This document shows, piece after piece, positions 27,792 through 35,057 of a DNA stretch of 64,000 nt. The notes below the pieces were generated by a model. It did not search any database, was not told the DNA's origin, and saw only the letters and a program-made list of their open reading frames with translations. Position numbers and translations under genes: made by a program. The DNA lies in NCBI RefSeq assembly GCF_011038975.1, contig NZ_JAAKEC010000007.1, positions 62,001 through 126,000 on the forward strand, in the 5' to 3' direction. The DNA is from Adlercreutzia sp. ZJ176. Lineage in GTDB: Bacteria > Actinomycetota > Coriobacteriia > Coriobacteriales > Eggerthellaceae. Positions within the stretch are counted from its first letter, which is position 1; every line of letters begins with the position of its first letter.

Positions 27792-28041
27792 ATCGTCCGA
27801 GCGGCAGGCGCGGGCCCGGACGACGCACCATGCCGGCAGCTTGTCCGAGCGGGCGGAGGGGCAGAGCCTAGTCGCTCAAACAGTCCTCGCTTTATGGAAC
27901 AGCCCGCTGGGCTGTTCCAGTCGCTGCGGAACTCGCTTGGTAGGCACCGCCCCTCCGCCCGCTCTGCCGTTTGCCACATGCGCGGCACAACACCCGCCCA
28001 GCCGCCATGGGAAATCTTTCTTGCTCCACCGGGTAGCTTCC
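27771..28041. repeat. Nested inverted repeats downstream of pheA
   Basis: Three perfect inverted repeats lie inside each other: outer arms of 18 nt (27771-27788, inside the pheA 3' end, and 28024-28041), middle arms of 16 nt (gagcgggcggaggggc at 27847-27862 and its complement at 27949-27964), and an inner 10-bp hairpin (ggaacagccc gct gggctgttcc, 27896-27918). No convincing gene lies in 27792-28083. The inner hairpin could end transcription of pheA; the rest looks like an inverted-repeat element or a duplication. Confidence 0.75.
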
Positions 28042-28083
28042 TCGCTGAAGCCGAAATCGATCCCCCGGCCCCAACGGGCGGTG

Positions 28084-28656
28084 CTAGATGATCTCTAAGT
28101 GCTCGAGGAGGGTCTTGACGCCGATGAGGATGAGCACGACGCCGCCGGCGATGGCGGCGGGCTTCTCGAAGCGGCTGCCGAACTGGTTGCCGATAGCCAC
28201 GCCCGCAAACGACAGCGCGAACGTGGTGACGCCGATGATCGCCGCCGCGGCGACGATGTTCACGCCGAGAAACGCGAACGTGATCCCCACCGCAAGCGCG
28301 TCGATACTCGTGGCGACGGCGAGCATGACAAGCTCGCGCAGGTCGAGCTTGGGCTCGGCGGGGCACTCCTGCGCCTCATCGTCCTCATGGAACGCGTCCC
28401 ACAGCATCTTGCCGCCGATGAAGGCGAGCAGGGCGAAGGCGATCCAATGGTCCACCGGCGTGATGAGCGCGGCGAACTGCGTGCCCAAGGCCCAGCCGAC
28501 AACCGGCATGAGTCCCTGGAAGCCCCCGAAGAACAGCGCAATCACGAACGCGTGCGCCCAGTTGACGCGCTTCATGCACAGGCCCTTGCAGACCGACACC
28601 GCGAACGCGTCCATCGACAGCCCCACGGCGATCATGAGAAGCTCGACGAAGCCCAT
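28084..28656 (-). CDS. mntP: Manganese efflux pump MntP
   Basis: Exports Mn2+. 190 residues, six TM segments in two homologous halves, each with the family's acidic motif: GLSMDAFAVSVCKG in TM1 and ATSIDALAVGITFAFL in TM4. A hydrophilic loop with HEDDEAQECPAEPK links the halves. The ribosome site is agaagg before the ATG. No yybP-ykoY-type leader was recognised in the short space upstream, which is bounded by the MutY-like gene 21 nt away and probably shares its transcript. Confidence 0.93.
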   Translation of the reverse strand: MGFVELLMIAVGLSMDAFAVSVCKGLCMKRVNWAHAFVIALFFGGFQGLMPVVGWALGTQFAALITPVDHWIAFALLAFIGGKMLWDAFHEDDEAQECPAEPKLDLRELVMLAVATSIDALAVGITFAFLGVNIVAAAAIIGVTTFALSFAGVAIGNQFGSRFEKPAAIAGGVVLILIGVKTLLEHLEII

Positions 28657-28677
28657 CCTTCTTCCCTTCTGAAACCC

Positions 28678-29619
28678 TTACGGAACCAAAACGTCGCCGG
28701 CGCGCTTGAAGAAGCCCTCCGACAGAAGGTCGTCTATGATCGAGGCGAACGTCGCCTCGTCGACGCCGTCGCGCCCCGACGCGCGCTCCGCCGCGTCAAG
28801 CTCGGCGTGAACCTCATCGGCGCGCACGCCCTCGTCGGCGTCAGCCGCAAGCACGCGCCGCACGATCCAGGAGCGCTTCTGCCGCCGCGACCCCTCGAAC
28901 GCCGACTGGCGCTTGTAGTGCGCGCTCTTGCGCGTGGGGTTCGCCCCCGTCGCCTTCAGGTGCGCGCCGTAGTCCAAAAGCGCATAGTACCAGCTGCGCG
29001 GGCTGGACAGGGCATCCGAGGGCGCGTCGTCGGGTAACGCGTCTGAGGACGCGCCACCGGGTAGCGCACCGCCGGGCGCGGGCGGGCACGTCGCCTCCAC
29101 GAGCGGGATGAGCATGCGGTCGGGCACCTTCTCGTCATGCGGGAACAGGTCGTGCAGGAAGACCGCGCGCACGTTCGTCTCCAGGTACACGCCCGGCAGC
29201 TGCCAGGCGAACGCGCGCACGCCGGCCGCCGTGGCGGGGCCGATGCCCGGCAGCGCCACAAGCTCCTCGTACGCGCGCGGCAGGTGCCCGGCGTAGCGCG
29301 CCGCGCACACCTCGGCCGCCTTCTTCAACGCGAGCGCCCGGCGGTTGTAGCCGAGGCCCTGCCAGCGTTCGAGCACGTCAGAGGTGCTCGCCGCGGCCAG
29401 CGCGTCAATCGTGGGAAACGCGCCCAGGAAGCGGCACCAGAACTTCTCCACGCGCGTCACCTGCGTCTGCTGCAGCATCACCTCGGACACGAGCACCGCG
29501 TACGCGTCGTCGAGGTGCCGCCACGGCAGCGCGCGGTAGTGCGCGTCGCCCATCGCGCGCACGCGCTCCACGAACTCGGCGCGCGGCAGGCCGCCCTCAG
29601 GCCACGCGACCTCACGCAT
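28678..29619 (-). CDS. MutY-like A/G-specific adenine glycosylase lacking Fe-S cluster
   Basis: HhH-GPD DNA glycosylase. LPWRHLDDAYAVLVSEVMLQQTQVTRV holds the catalytic Glu of MutY, and the helix-hairpin-helix LPGIGPATAAGVRAFAW is intact. At the Asp position of MutY the protein has YLETNVRAVFLH (Glu). After DYGAHLKATGANPTRKSAHYKRQ there is no four-cysteine Fe-S motif, and the NUDIX domain is missing; a short family of this type exists in Actinobacteria. A Pro/Ala/Gly/Ser-rich insert sits at about 178-210. The C-terminal 70 residues look like a winged helix. The start ATG overlaps the Rrf2 stop (ATGCGTGA), implying coupling. Confidence 0.8.
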   Translation of the reverse strand: MREVAWPEGGLPRAEFVERVRAMGDAHYRALPWRHLDDAYAVLVSEVMLQQTQVTRVEKFWCRFLGAFPTIDALAAASTSDVLERWQGLGYNRRALALKKAAEVCAARYAGHLPRAYEELVALPGIGPATAAGVRAFAWQLPGVYLETNVRAVFLHDLFPHDEKVPDRMLIPLVEATCPPAPGGALPGGASSDALPDDAPSDALSSPRSWYYALLDYGAHLKATGANPTRKSAHYKRQSAFEGSRRQKRSWIVRRVLAADADEGVRADEVHAELDAAERASGRDGVDEATFASIIDDLLSEGFFKRAGDVLVP

Positions 29620-30136
29620 GCGCGGGCGCCTCCGCCGCCTCAGGCACGTCAGACGAGCGCGCGGCATTCGCCTTCGCCGCCTCTTCGCCCGCTTCGTCCG
29701 CCTCGGGCGCGTCCTCCCCTTCCGCAAGGCCCGCTGCCACGGCGTCGCCAAACAAATCTGCCAGCGTGATGCCGCTGAAGTAGCTCTCGAGCAGGCGGTC
29801 GGCGCCGCACCACACGCGGTGGTAGGCGCACGAGCTGCTGCGCGGACAGTACGCGGGGTCCTCCGAGCACGGTGAGATGGCCACCGTGCCCTCGACGGCC
29901 CGCAGCACGTCGAGCACCGTGACCTCCTCGAGCGGGCGCGCCATCGACACGCCGCCGCGCGCGCCGCGCACCGTGCGCAAAAAGCCCGCCTTCACCAGGT
30001 CATGCTGGATGCTGCGCGCGAACGCGTAGGGGATGTCCTCCGACTCGGCGATCTCGGCGACCGAGATGCGCCCCTGGCCCGTGCACACGGCCCGCAGCAT
30101 GCGGCATGCGTAATCGCACCGACGCGTGATGTCCAC
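29612..30136 (-). CDS. Rrf2-family transcriptional regulator
   Basis: 174 residues. Winged HTH: MDITRRCDYACRMLRAVC, ISVAEIAESEDIPYAFARSIQHDLVKAGFLRTVRGARGG, the classic Rrf2 pattern. Four cysteines follow (CSEDPAYCPRSSSCAYHRVWC), suited to hold an Fe-S cluster as in IscR/NsrR, so it may sense iron-sulfur status, NO or redox. A Glu/Ala-rich C-terminal tail of about 45 residues is extra. GTG start. It overlaps the MutY-like gene downstream and begins 12 nt after the AAA-like gene, so the three form one operon. Confidence 0.88.
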   Translation of the reverse strand: MDITRRCDYACRMLRAVCTGQGRISVAEIAESEDIPYAFARSIQHDLVKAGFLRTVRGARGGVSMARPLEEVTVLDVLRAVEGTVAISPCSEDPAYCPRSSSCAYHRVWCGADRLLESYFSGITLADLFGDAVAAGLAEGEDAPEADEAGEEAAKANAARSSDVPEAAEAPAHA

Positions 30137-30148
30137 CGCGCACCTCCC

Positions 30149-31837
30149 CTATTCGCCCCGAAGGAGGTCGTCGATGTGGGAGAGGTCGGCGCGGAAGTCG
30201 CGGATGACCGCCTCCTCGAGCTCGTGGTACTCGGTCGAGTCGAGCGGCTGGTAGGCCGCCAGCTTGTCGAAGAGGTTGTCGCGCGTGACCGGCTGGTAGC
30301 GGCGCATCATGAGCCCCGTCTTGTAGGCGTCCTCGAGCGCCTCGCGCGCGGCCATGTACATGTCGAAGCGCGGCATGTTGGCCGACAGGCGCACGAGGTC
30401 GGCGCGGTTGACGCCGCGCATGGACGGGTGCTCGCGCGCGATGTCCATCCAGATGTCGATGCGCTCCTCGGGCGTGGGGAAGTCGATGTCCACGAGCGTC
30501 AGCGGCTCAAGCAGATCGAGGAAGAAGCTGTCGATCTCGGAGTTCGTCGCCGACGTGACCAGCACGTACACGTCCGGGTTGTCAACCGCCCAGCTGATGA
30601 GGCTCACGGCCTCGCGCGCGCCGCGCGTGAGCTGCGCCATGAGGAAGTTGTTCGACTCCTCGTTCATCTCGGCGATGGGCGAGCTCCACAGGTCGAGGTC
30701 CTCGAGCAGGAGGACGCCGCCGGACGCGAACGCGTCGCGCAGCGTGCTGATCTTCACCGCCTTGCTGGCCTGCACCGTCACGCACAGAACCGGCATGCCC
30801 TGCAGGCTCTCCTCCATGTGCATGCGCAGCGTGGGCAGCTCGAGCTCGCCGAGCGTGGCCTCCGCGAAGCGGTTGGCGTCCTCGCGCGCCGGGGAGCGGA
30901 ACAGCAGGGTGTCGAGCGCCGGCATGCGGTCGAGGCCGTGGCGCGCGTTCATGAGCCCCACGAACTTCTGGAACTCCGCGTCGTCCTGCAGGCCGATGCC
31001 GAAGTCGCGCATGACCTGGATGGTCGAGTCGTAGCCGGCGAGGTTGTCGTAGGTGAGCACGCGCTCCTCCAAGCCGAGCTTGGCGCTGAGCTCCTCGGCC
31101 GCCTTGGCCAAGAACTCGGCGGGCGATTCGGAAGGCTCAGAGGGCTCAGAAGGCTCGGGTGCCTCGGAGGCAGGAACGGGCGCGGAGGCAGAGGCCTCGG
31201 ACGCCGCGAGCGCGTGGCTGGGTTCGGAGCCGACCGCAGCCGCGGACGCGGAGGCGCCAGCCGCCGGGGCCCCAGAAGCCGCAAGCTCCGCAGGCGCGCC
31301 AAGGGCGGCCTGCCCGCTTGACGCGTCAGGCTCCTCGACGGCCGCCTGCTCGCCCGGCACGTCGAGCATGAGCCCAGCCGCGGGGATCTTGTGACTCAGG
31401 ATGTGGTCGATCTTCACCACGTGCGCGTCGAGGCCCAGGAAGTCCTCGGTTATCATCTGCGCCATGTCCTCGAGCTCGGTGCGCGAGAGCCCGTACTCCT
31501 CGAGCTTGTCGAGCGCGAGGTTCTGCAGCTCGCTTGAGCACACGGCCACCTCGTCAGGCGTGAGGTAGGGCTCCATGCGCTCGAAGATGTACTCGGCGAG
31601 CGAGCGCTCCTTGTGCGAGCAGGCCAGCGCCCACGCCTTCTTCAGCCCGAACACCGCGTCCTCCGAGGGCGCGTCGCTTTCGTGCGCCGCCTCCTCGAAC
31701 GCCGCCATGTACAGGTGCATGCCCAAAACCGCGTCCCCGTCGGAGACCGCCGTCATGGCGCGCTTGAGGTACTCGGCGGCTTGCCCGCGCGAGCCGTCGT
31801 CGCAACTTGAGGTGTTGGCTTCGAAGTTCTCCAACAC
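30149..31837 (-). CDS. AAA-ATPase-like protein with degenerate P-loop
   Basis: 562 residues. The N-terminal 160 residues are helical (TPR-like, inferred), then an Ala/Ser/Pro/Glu-rich linker (about 180-240), then an AAA-like module: LTYDNLAGYDSTIQVMRDFG, a strand TLLFRSPAREDANRFAEA where a Walker A (GPPGTGKT) would be, a Walker-B-like GGVLLLEDLDLW, sensor-1-like YVLVTSATNS and a four-helix lid ending ALEDAYKTGL. Because Walker A is lost, ATP binding is doubtful. GTG start with aaggaagg upstream. Function not recognised; it is probably in an operon with Rrf2 and the MutY-like gene. Confidence 0.6.
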   Translation of the reverse strand: MLENFEANTSSCDDGSRGQAAEYLKRAMTAVSDGDAVLGMHLYMAAFEEAAHESDAPSEDAVFGLKKAWALACSHKERSLAEYIFERMEPYLTPDEVAVCSSELQNLALDKLEEYGLSRTELEDMAQMITEDFLGLDAHVVKIDHILSHKIPAAGLMLDVPGEQAAVEEPDASSGQAALGAPAELAASGAPAAGASASAAAVGSEPSHALAASEASASAPVPASEAPEPSEPSEPSESPAEFLAKAAEELSAKLGLEERVLTYDNLAGYDSTIQVMRDFGIGLQDDAEFQKFVGLMNARHGLDRMPALDTLLFRSPAREDANRFAEATLGELELPTLRMHMEESLQGMPVLCVTVQASKAVKISTLRDAFASGGVLLLEDLDLWSSPIAEMNEESNNFLMAQLTRGAREAVSLISWAVDNPDVYVLVTSATNSEIDSFFLDLLEPLTLVDIDFPTPEERIDIWMDIAREHPSMRGVNRADLVRLSANMPRFDMYMAAREALEDAYKTGLMMRRYQPVTRDNLFDKLAAYQPLDSTEYHELEEAVIRDFRADLSHIDDLLRGE

Positions 31838-32033
31838 GATCCCACCTTCCTTGCCTTATGCGAGCGCCCAGAGCATGCGCCCGCGTCATGTGTCATTGCG
31901 CATTTTAGCCGACAACAAGCGGCCAATCAGCCCAAACATCCCGACCTGCGCCCAAGCGCGACGGAAACATCATATTTTGCAACCAAAAAGATAGCATTTG
32001 AGGAAGGGGAATTACGACGGCCGCGCGCTAAGC

Positions 32034-33074
32034 TCAGACGAATTGCTCGAGGCTGTTGAGCTCATATGCATCGAGGTAGGAAAGCAGCATGCCGTCACCG
32101 CTTTCCGCCCAAAGCTTCTCCTGGTGGCTGTACTCGCTGAGCTCTTTCGCCGTGCCGAAGCCATTCACAAACTCAGCGACCCTCTCAAGGATGCGAAGCT
32201 CCTGGTTCGTGAACAGGCCGGGATCGAACTCCTCCCCCGTCTTGAACACTGTCGCTTCATACGGACCGCACGAAGCCGACCCTTCGAGAAGATGCCCTTG
32301 CCTGACCAGCTGCCCGAAAACCACGTCATACTGATCCACGATTGGCCCATGCGTGGCATGCGCGTATACGAGCCCCGACATAGAGCAGGCCGTATCCGCG
32401 AAGCACGAGAAATCCGCATAGAACAGAGCTTTGTTCAGCTTCGTGCGACCGAGGTTTGCGCAATGCTGCGCCATGTAGACAGCTATCTGAACGACACGGC
32501 CCCAGTCAAGCTTCCTGAACCCGTTGCGTTCGGAAGGAGGTTCTTCCGACAGCAGCAGGCGGAAGTTGCCAACCGAGCTTCCCGCAAAGACATGATCGTC
32601 AGCCTCGTCCGCCAAGAGGGCGAGGGCCTTTTTGCGAGCGGATTCGACTTGGCTCGCCGGGATCTTGCCGTCGTGCTCATTGAGCAATGCAAGCATGTTC
32701 TCGGGCTGGCTCGCCTGCCTTATCGCCATGTCAATCTGCTTCGTCTGCAACGCGCCATGCTCGTACCGGCTCAAGGTCGCGCCGCCAAGGTTCAAGAGCG
32801 CGGCGAACGACTTCTGAGTCAAGCCGTATTTCGCGTATGACTCCCCTATCTCACGAGGAGACAGCAGCTTTTCCTCTGCGCGGTAGGCGGCAAAAGCAGA
32901 CTCCAGATTCGAACGGGAAATCTCCTCGTCAGCGATTGCCTCACCGCAATGCGGACAGACCGCCCGAAGCTGGCGAGCGCGCACGTCGACTTTTCTCACG
33001 GCAAGGGGAACCACCGCTTCGGTCACCTCAGCATCAACCCTGCTGTCGCACCTAGGGCAGTAGATAGACCTCAC
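32034..33074 (-). CDS. Zinc-finger/HTH/Panacea-domain antitoxin (MqsA-like, SocA-like)
   Basis: 346 residues in three parts. An N-terminal zinc ribbon with two CxxC pairs (YCPRCDS, VCPHCGE), an HTH domain (LSPREIGESYAKYGLTQKSFAALLNLGGATLSRYEHGALQ) as in MqsA, and a C-terminal DUF4065/SocA-like domain (LNKALFYADFSCFADTACSMSGLVYAHATHGPI) known as Panacea, which neutralises diverse toxins. The start is the GTG at 33074: a perfect ggaggtga sits 5 nt before it, and it overlaps the toxin's end by 23 nt. Toxin-first order matches MqsRA. The HTH likely binds the dyad at 33464-33481. Confidence 0.82.
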   Translation of the reverse strand: MRSIYCPRCDSRVDAEVTEAVVPLAVRKVDVRARQLRAVCPHCGEAIADEEISRSNLESAFAAYRAEEKLLSPREIGESYAKYGLTQKSFAALLNLGGATLSRYEHGALQTKQIDMAIRQASQPENMLALLNEHDGKIPASQVESARKKALALLADEADDHVFAGSSVGNFRLLLSEEPPSERNGFRKLDWGRVVQIAVYMAQHCANLGRTKLNKALFYADFSCFADTACSMSGLVYAHATHGPIVDQYDVVFGQLVRQGHLLEGSASCGPYEATVFKTGEEFDPGLFTNQELRILERVAEFVNGFGTAKELSEYSHQEKLWAESGDGMLLSYLDAYELNSLEQFV

Positions 33075-33450
33075 GTTGCTCACCTCCAAATACATAAACC
33101 AACGGTCGCTCGCTTTCATGGAATGAAATGCACAGGCATCCGAGTCCGCCTGCAGTTTTCAAATGAGTGACCTTGATGTAGGTTTCGACGTCCTGACCAT
33201 CGCATCGAAGCGTCTTCCCGAATACCCACACGTCATTTCTGCCGGGCAGGTGCTTGTCATCGACGCAAGGCCCGTCTACGTAATCGCAAGTCTTCAACCC
33301 CAGCACAATGTCCTTAGCAGTCTCGAAGCCGATGCCCCAGTCAAGCATAAACTGCATGTTCTTGCTACGTGGCGCAATGACGAACTCGTTCTGCGCGAAG
33401 GACTTGGCAAGCGCCAAATACTGGCTGGCCTTTTTCCTGTCCGTCGCCAT
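33052..33450 (-). CDS. MqsR-like mRNA interferase toxin
   Basis: 132 residues. Pattern fits the MqsR/RelE-fold toxins: AKSFAQNEFVIAPRSKNMQFMLDWGIGFETAKDIVLGLKTCDY, then DVWVFGKTL (central strand), VETYIKVT and CLCISFHESERP at the end. MqsR cuts mRNA at GCU/GCN sites in E. coli; the specificity here is unknown. Its 3' end overlaps the antitoxin start. Start ATG at 33450 is 14 nt after the dyad operator. The next genes upstream on the same strand are the RM-linked membrane protein and HEPN genes. Confidence 0.65.
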   Translation of the reverse strand: MATDRKKASQYLALAKSFAQNEFVIAPRSKNMQFMLDWGIGFETAKDIVLGLKTCDYVDGPCVDDKHLPGRNDVWVFGKTLRCDGQDVETYIKVTHLKTAGGLGCLCISFHESERPLVYVFGGEQREVYLLP

Positions 33451-33463
33451 GGCTTCCTTCCGT

Positions 33464-33481
33464 TTTTATCAAATGATAAAA
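33464..33481. promoter_or_regulatory. Dyad operator upstream of the MqsR-like toxin
   Basis: ttttatcaaatgataaaa: two 8-bp arms around a 2-bp centre, 14 nt before the toxin start codon. Placement is right for autoregulation by the HTH of the antitoxin, as for MqsA, which binds a short palindrome in its own promoter. Confidence 0.6.
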
Positions 33482-33568
33482 CCTAGTCGCAAGAAGCGCA
33501 AGGGGAATTTTGAGCGTCCGGCATCCAGCAGTACGTCATGCGAAACACAATAAAACAGGAGGGGCAGC

Positions 33569-33610
33569 AAAGCACTGCTGTCCCGCAGCACAGTGCTTTT
33601 CATTTTTTCG
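33569..33610. terminator. Hairpin between the RM-linked operon and the MqsR-like pair
   Basis: Stem aaagcactg / cagtgcttt with an inner ctg/cag pair and a tcccg loop. T-runs (ttttcatttttt) follow on the plus strand; on the minus strand, where the neighbouring genes lie, only ttt follows. It probably separates the two minus-strand units, but its better polarity is plus. Confidence 0.5.
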
Positions 33611-33612
33611 AA

Positions 33613-34386
33613 TCAGGTTTCCATAGAAAACTCTTTCTCAAAATCCCATGCTTCAAACACAGATATATAGCTTGAATGAATCTGCTTCCGTTGCTCTCTC
33701 CAGTCATATCGCTGGTTGCAGTATTCATCAATACCCTCTAGATATTCATCCACTTTCCCTAAGGCATTTGAAGCTCTATCAAACTGGATAGACAATACTG
33801 TTCGAAGAGGCTCATCTGCAGAAGTAACCGCTCTGCCTGAAAGCCCTTGTTGCAAAAAGCTGATTTTTGCTTTGTTAATCGCAATCTTGAATGCAGCGTC
33901 GCTCGACAGAACTGACTGAAAATTCTCTGTAATCTTCCCGCAAAAGTCCTGATGTTTCTCCAACAACGAATTTCTTCGCTTTAACGGCGCATAATCAGTA
34001 CTACGCAGTGCAGCAAGTTCGCTTTGGACCATTCTTGTTGTTTCTTCCAGAAGATTTTCTGGAACACAAGCTTCTGGCCTTCCTTGATAGTCGCAAATAT
34101 TTTGCTGCATTAAAAATAGAGCGTGATATAGGTAAAGTGCCTGATAGAATATATATTCCTCGGTAGATGTTTTTGCATTAATATACTTCTGCATTTCACA
34201 AACCAAAACAACGAGCATGCTTGCAAGCGCTCCTCCAAACACCGTAAGAACAAAGTTGTTTGAAATCCATACCGTATTGAGCTCAAGCAGATGCATTTCG
34301 ATATTCACCGAAATGAAATAGGTCAATAGAAGGAATAAGACTGACATAAATGCAGTGAATTTTATTATCTTGGCGCTTCCTCGCAT
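33613..34386 (-). CDS. Two-TM membrane protein with helical cytoplasmic tail, RM-linked
   Basis: About 257 residues, family not recognised. Two TM segments near the N-terminus (about 8-28, FMSVLFLLLTYFISV, and about 45-66, FVLTVFGGALASMLVVLVC) are followed by about 190 residues of helical, charged sequence. The ATG at 34386 is preceded by aggtg at correct spacing, overlapping the end of the HEPN-like gene; a GTG at 34395 is the alternative. It is AT-richer than the core genes here. As the last gene of the RM operon it may be a membrane effector or anchor for the HEPN-like protein (inference). Confidence 0.6.
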   Translation of the reverse strand: MRGSAKIIKFTAFMSVLFLLLTYFISVNIEMHLLELNTVWISNNFVLTVFGGALASMLVVLVCEMQKYINAKTSTEEYIFYQALYLYHALFLMQQNICDYQGRPEACVPENLLEETTRMVQSELAALRSTDYAPLKRRNSLLEKHQDFCGKITENFQSVLSSDAAFKIAINKAKISFLQQGLSGRAVTSADEPLRTVLSIQFDRASNALGKVDEYLEGIDEYCNQRYDWREQRKQIHSSYISVFEAWDFEKEFSMET

Positions 34387-34391
34387 ACAAA

Positions 34392-35057
34392 TCACCTGTT
34401 AGTATCTATCCATCCTTCATTCACGGTATTTACCATTTCACCCAAACTATCTTGCTGATACCAACCAAGTTGAGAGCCGAGTTTCGCAACATCCAAAATA
34501 CTGATTCCCGCATTCTCAAACGCCTTGTCATCCGTGCAATCCAAATAACTCTGCGCCTCGTCACACATCACTTTACACAGAGTTGCCACATCTATACACA
34601 CATGAATACACTTATGTAGTTTTCCTTCTGGTTGAGGCGTATGCCATATTGCTCCGTAGCTGTCGCAAGCATTGACCCTCAGTTCGAACCCATAGCTATA
34701 CGACACACCATTTTCGTCTTCGAACCTATATTCATGTTCAATATCATCGCTGCCTTGATGGAGTATTGCGTTTCTCAGGCTCCAACACATCTCGGCACTA
34801 AAATACGGGTTCTTAGCATGCCATTCCTCGTCGAATCCCGACGCATCAACATACCTATGCTCAACATGCTCATGAAACCATGCCTTGTATTGTTCCCCAA
34901 CTTTTCGTTTCCCGGTCTTGAATGCCAATTCGGGAAACTCAATTTGCCCTAGAACATCGGGGATAGTCATGGCTGTCACAAGTGCTGGAATCCAACACTC
35001 CTTTTCAACAGCATCCCGCACAGAATCAATGATTTGTTGGACGCCTTTCTTACTCAT
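34392..35057 (-). CDS. HEPN-like protein embedded in the type I RM operon
   Basis: 221 residues, mostly helical, no TM segment. Contains RNAILH in MCWSLRNAILHQGSDD, an R-x4-H motif in the position and setting (a helix followed by QG/GS) typical of HEPN RNases and HEPN-like proteins. N-terminal half: SVRDAVEKECWIPALVTAMTIPDVLG, a helical hairpin that also fits HEPN-like folds. The start ATG overlaps the hsdS stop by 8 nt and its stop lies at the start of the membrane protein gene. If the motif is catalytic, it would be an RNase arm attached to RM. Fold assignment is by motif and eye only. Confidence 0.5.
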   Translation of the reverse strand: MSKKGVQQIIDSVRDAVEKECWIPALVTAMTIPDVLGQIEFPELAFKTGKRKVGEQYKAWFHEHVEHRYVDASGFDEEWHAKNPYFSAEMCWSLRNAILHQGSDDIEHEYRFEDENGVSYSYGFELRVNACDSYGAIWHTPQPEGKLHKCIHVCIDVATLCKVMCDEAQSYLDCTDDKAFENAGISILDVAKLGSQLGWYQQDSLGEMVNTVNEGWIDTNR

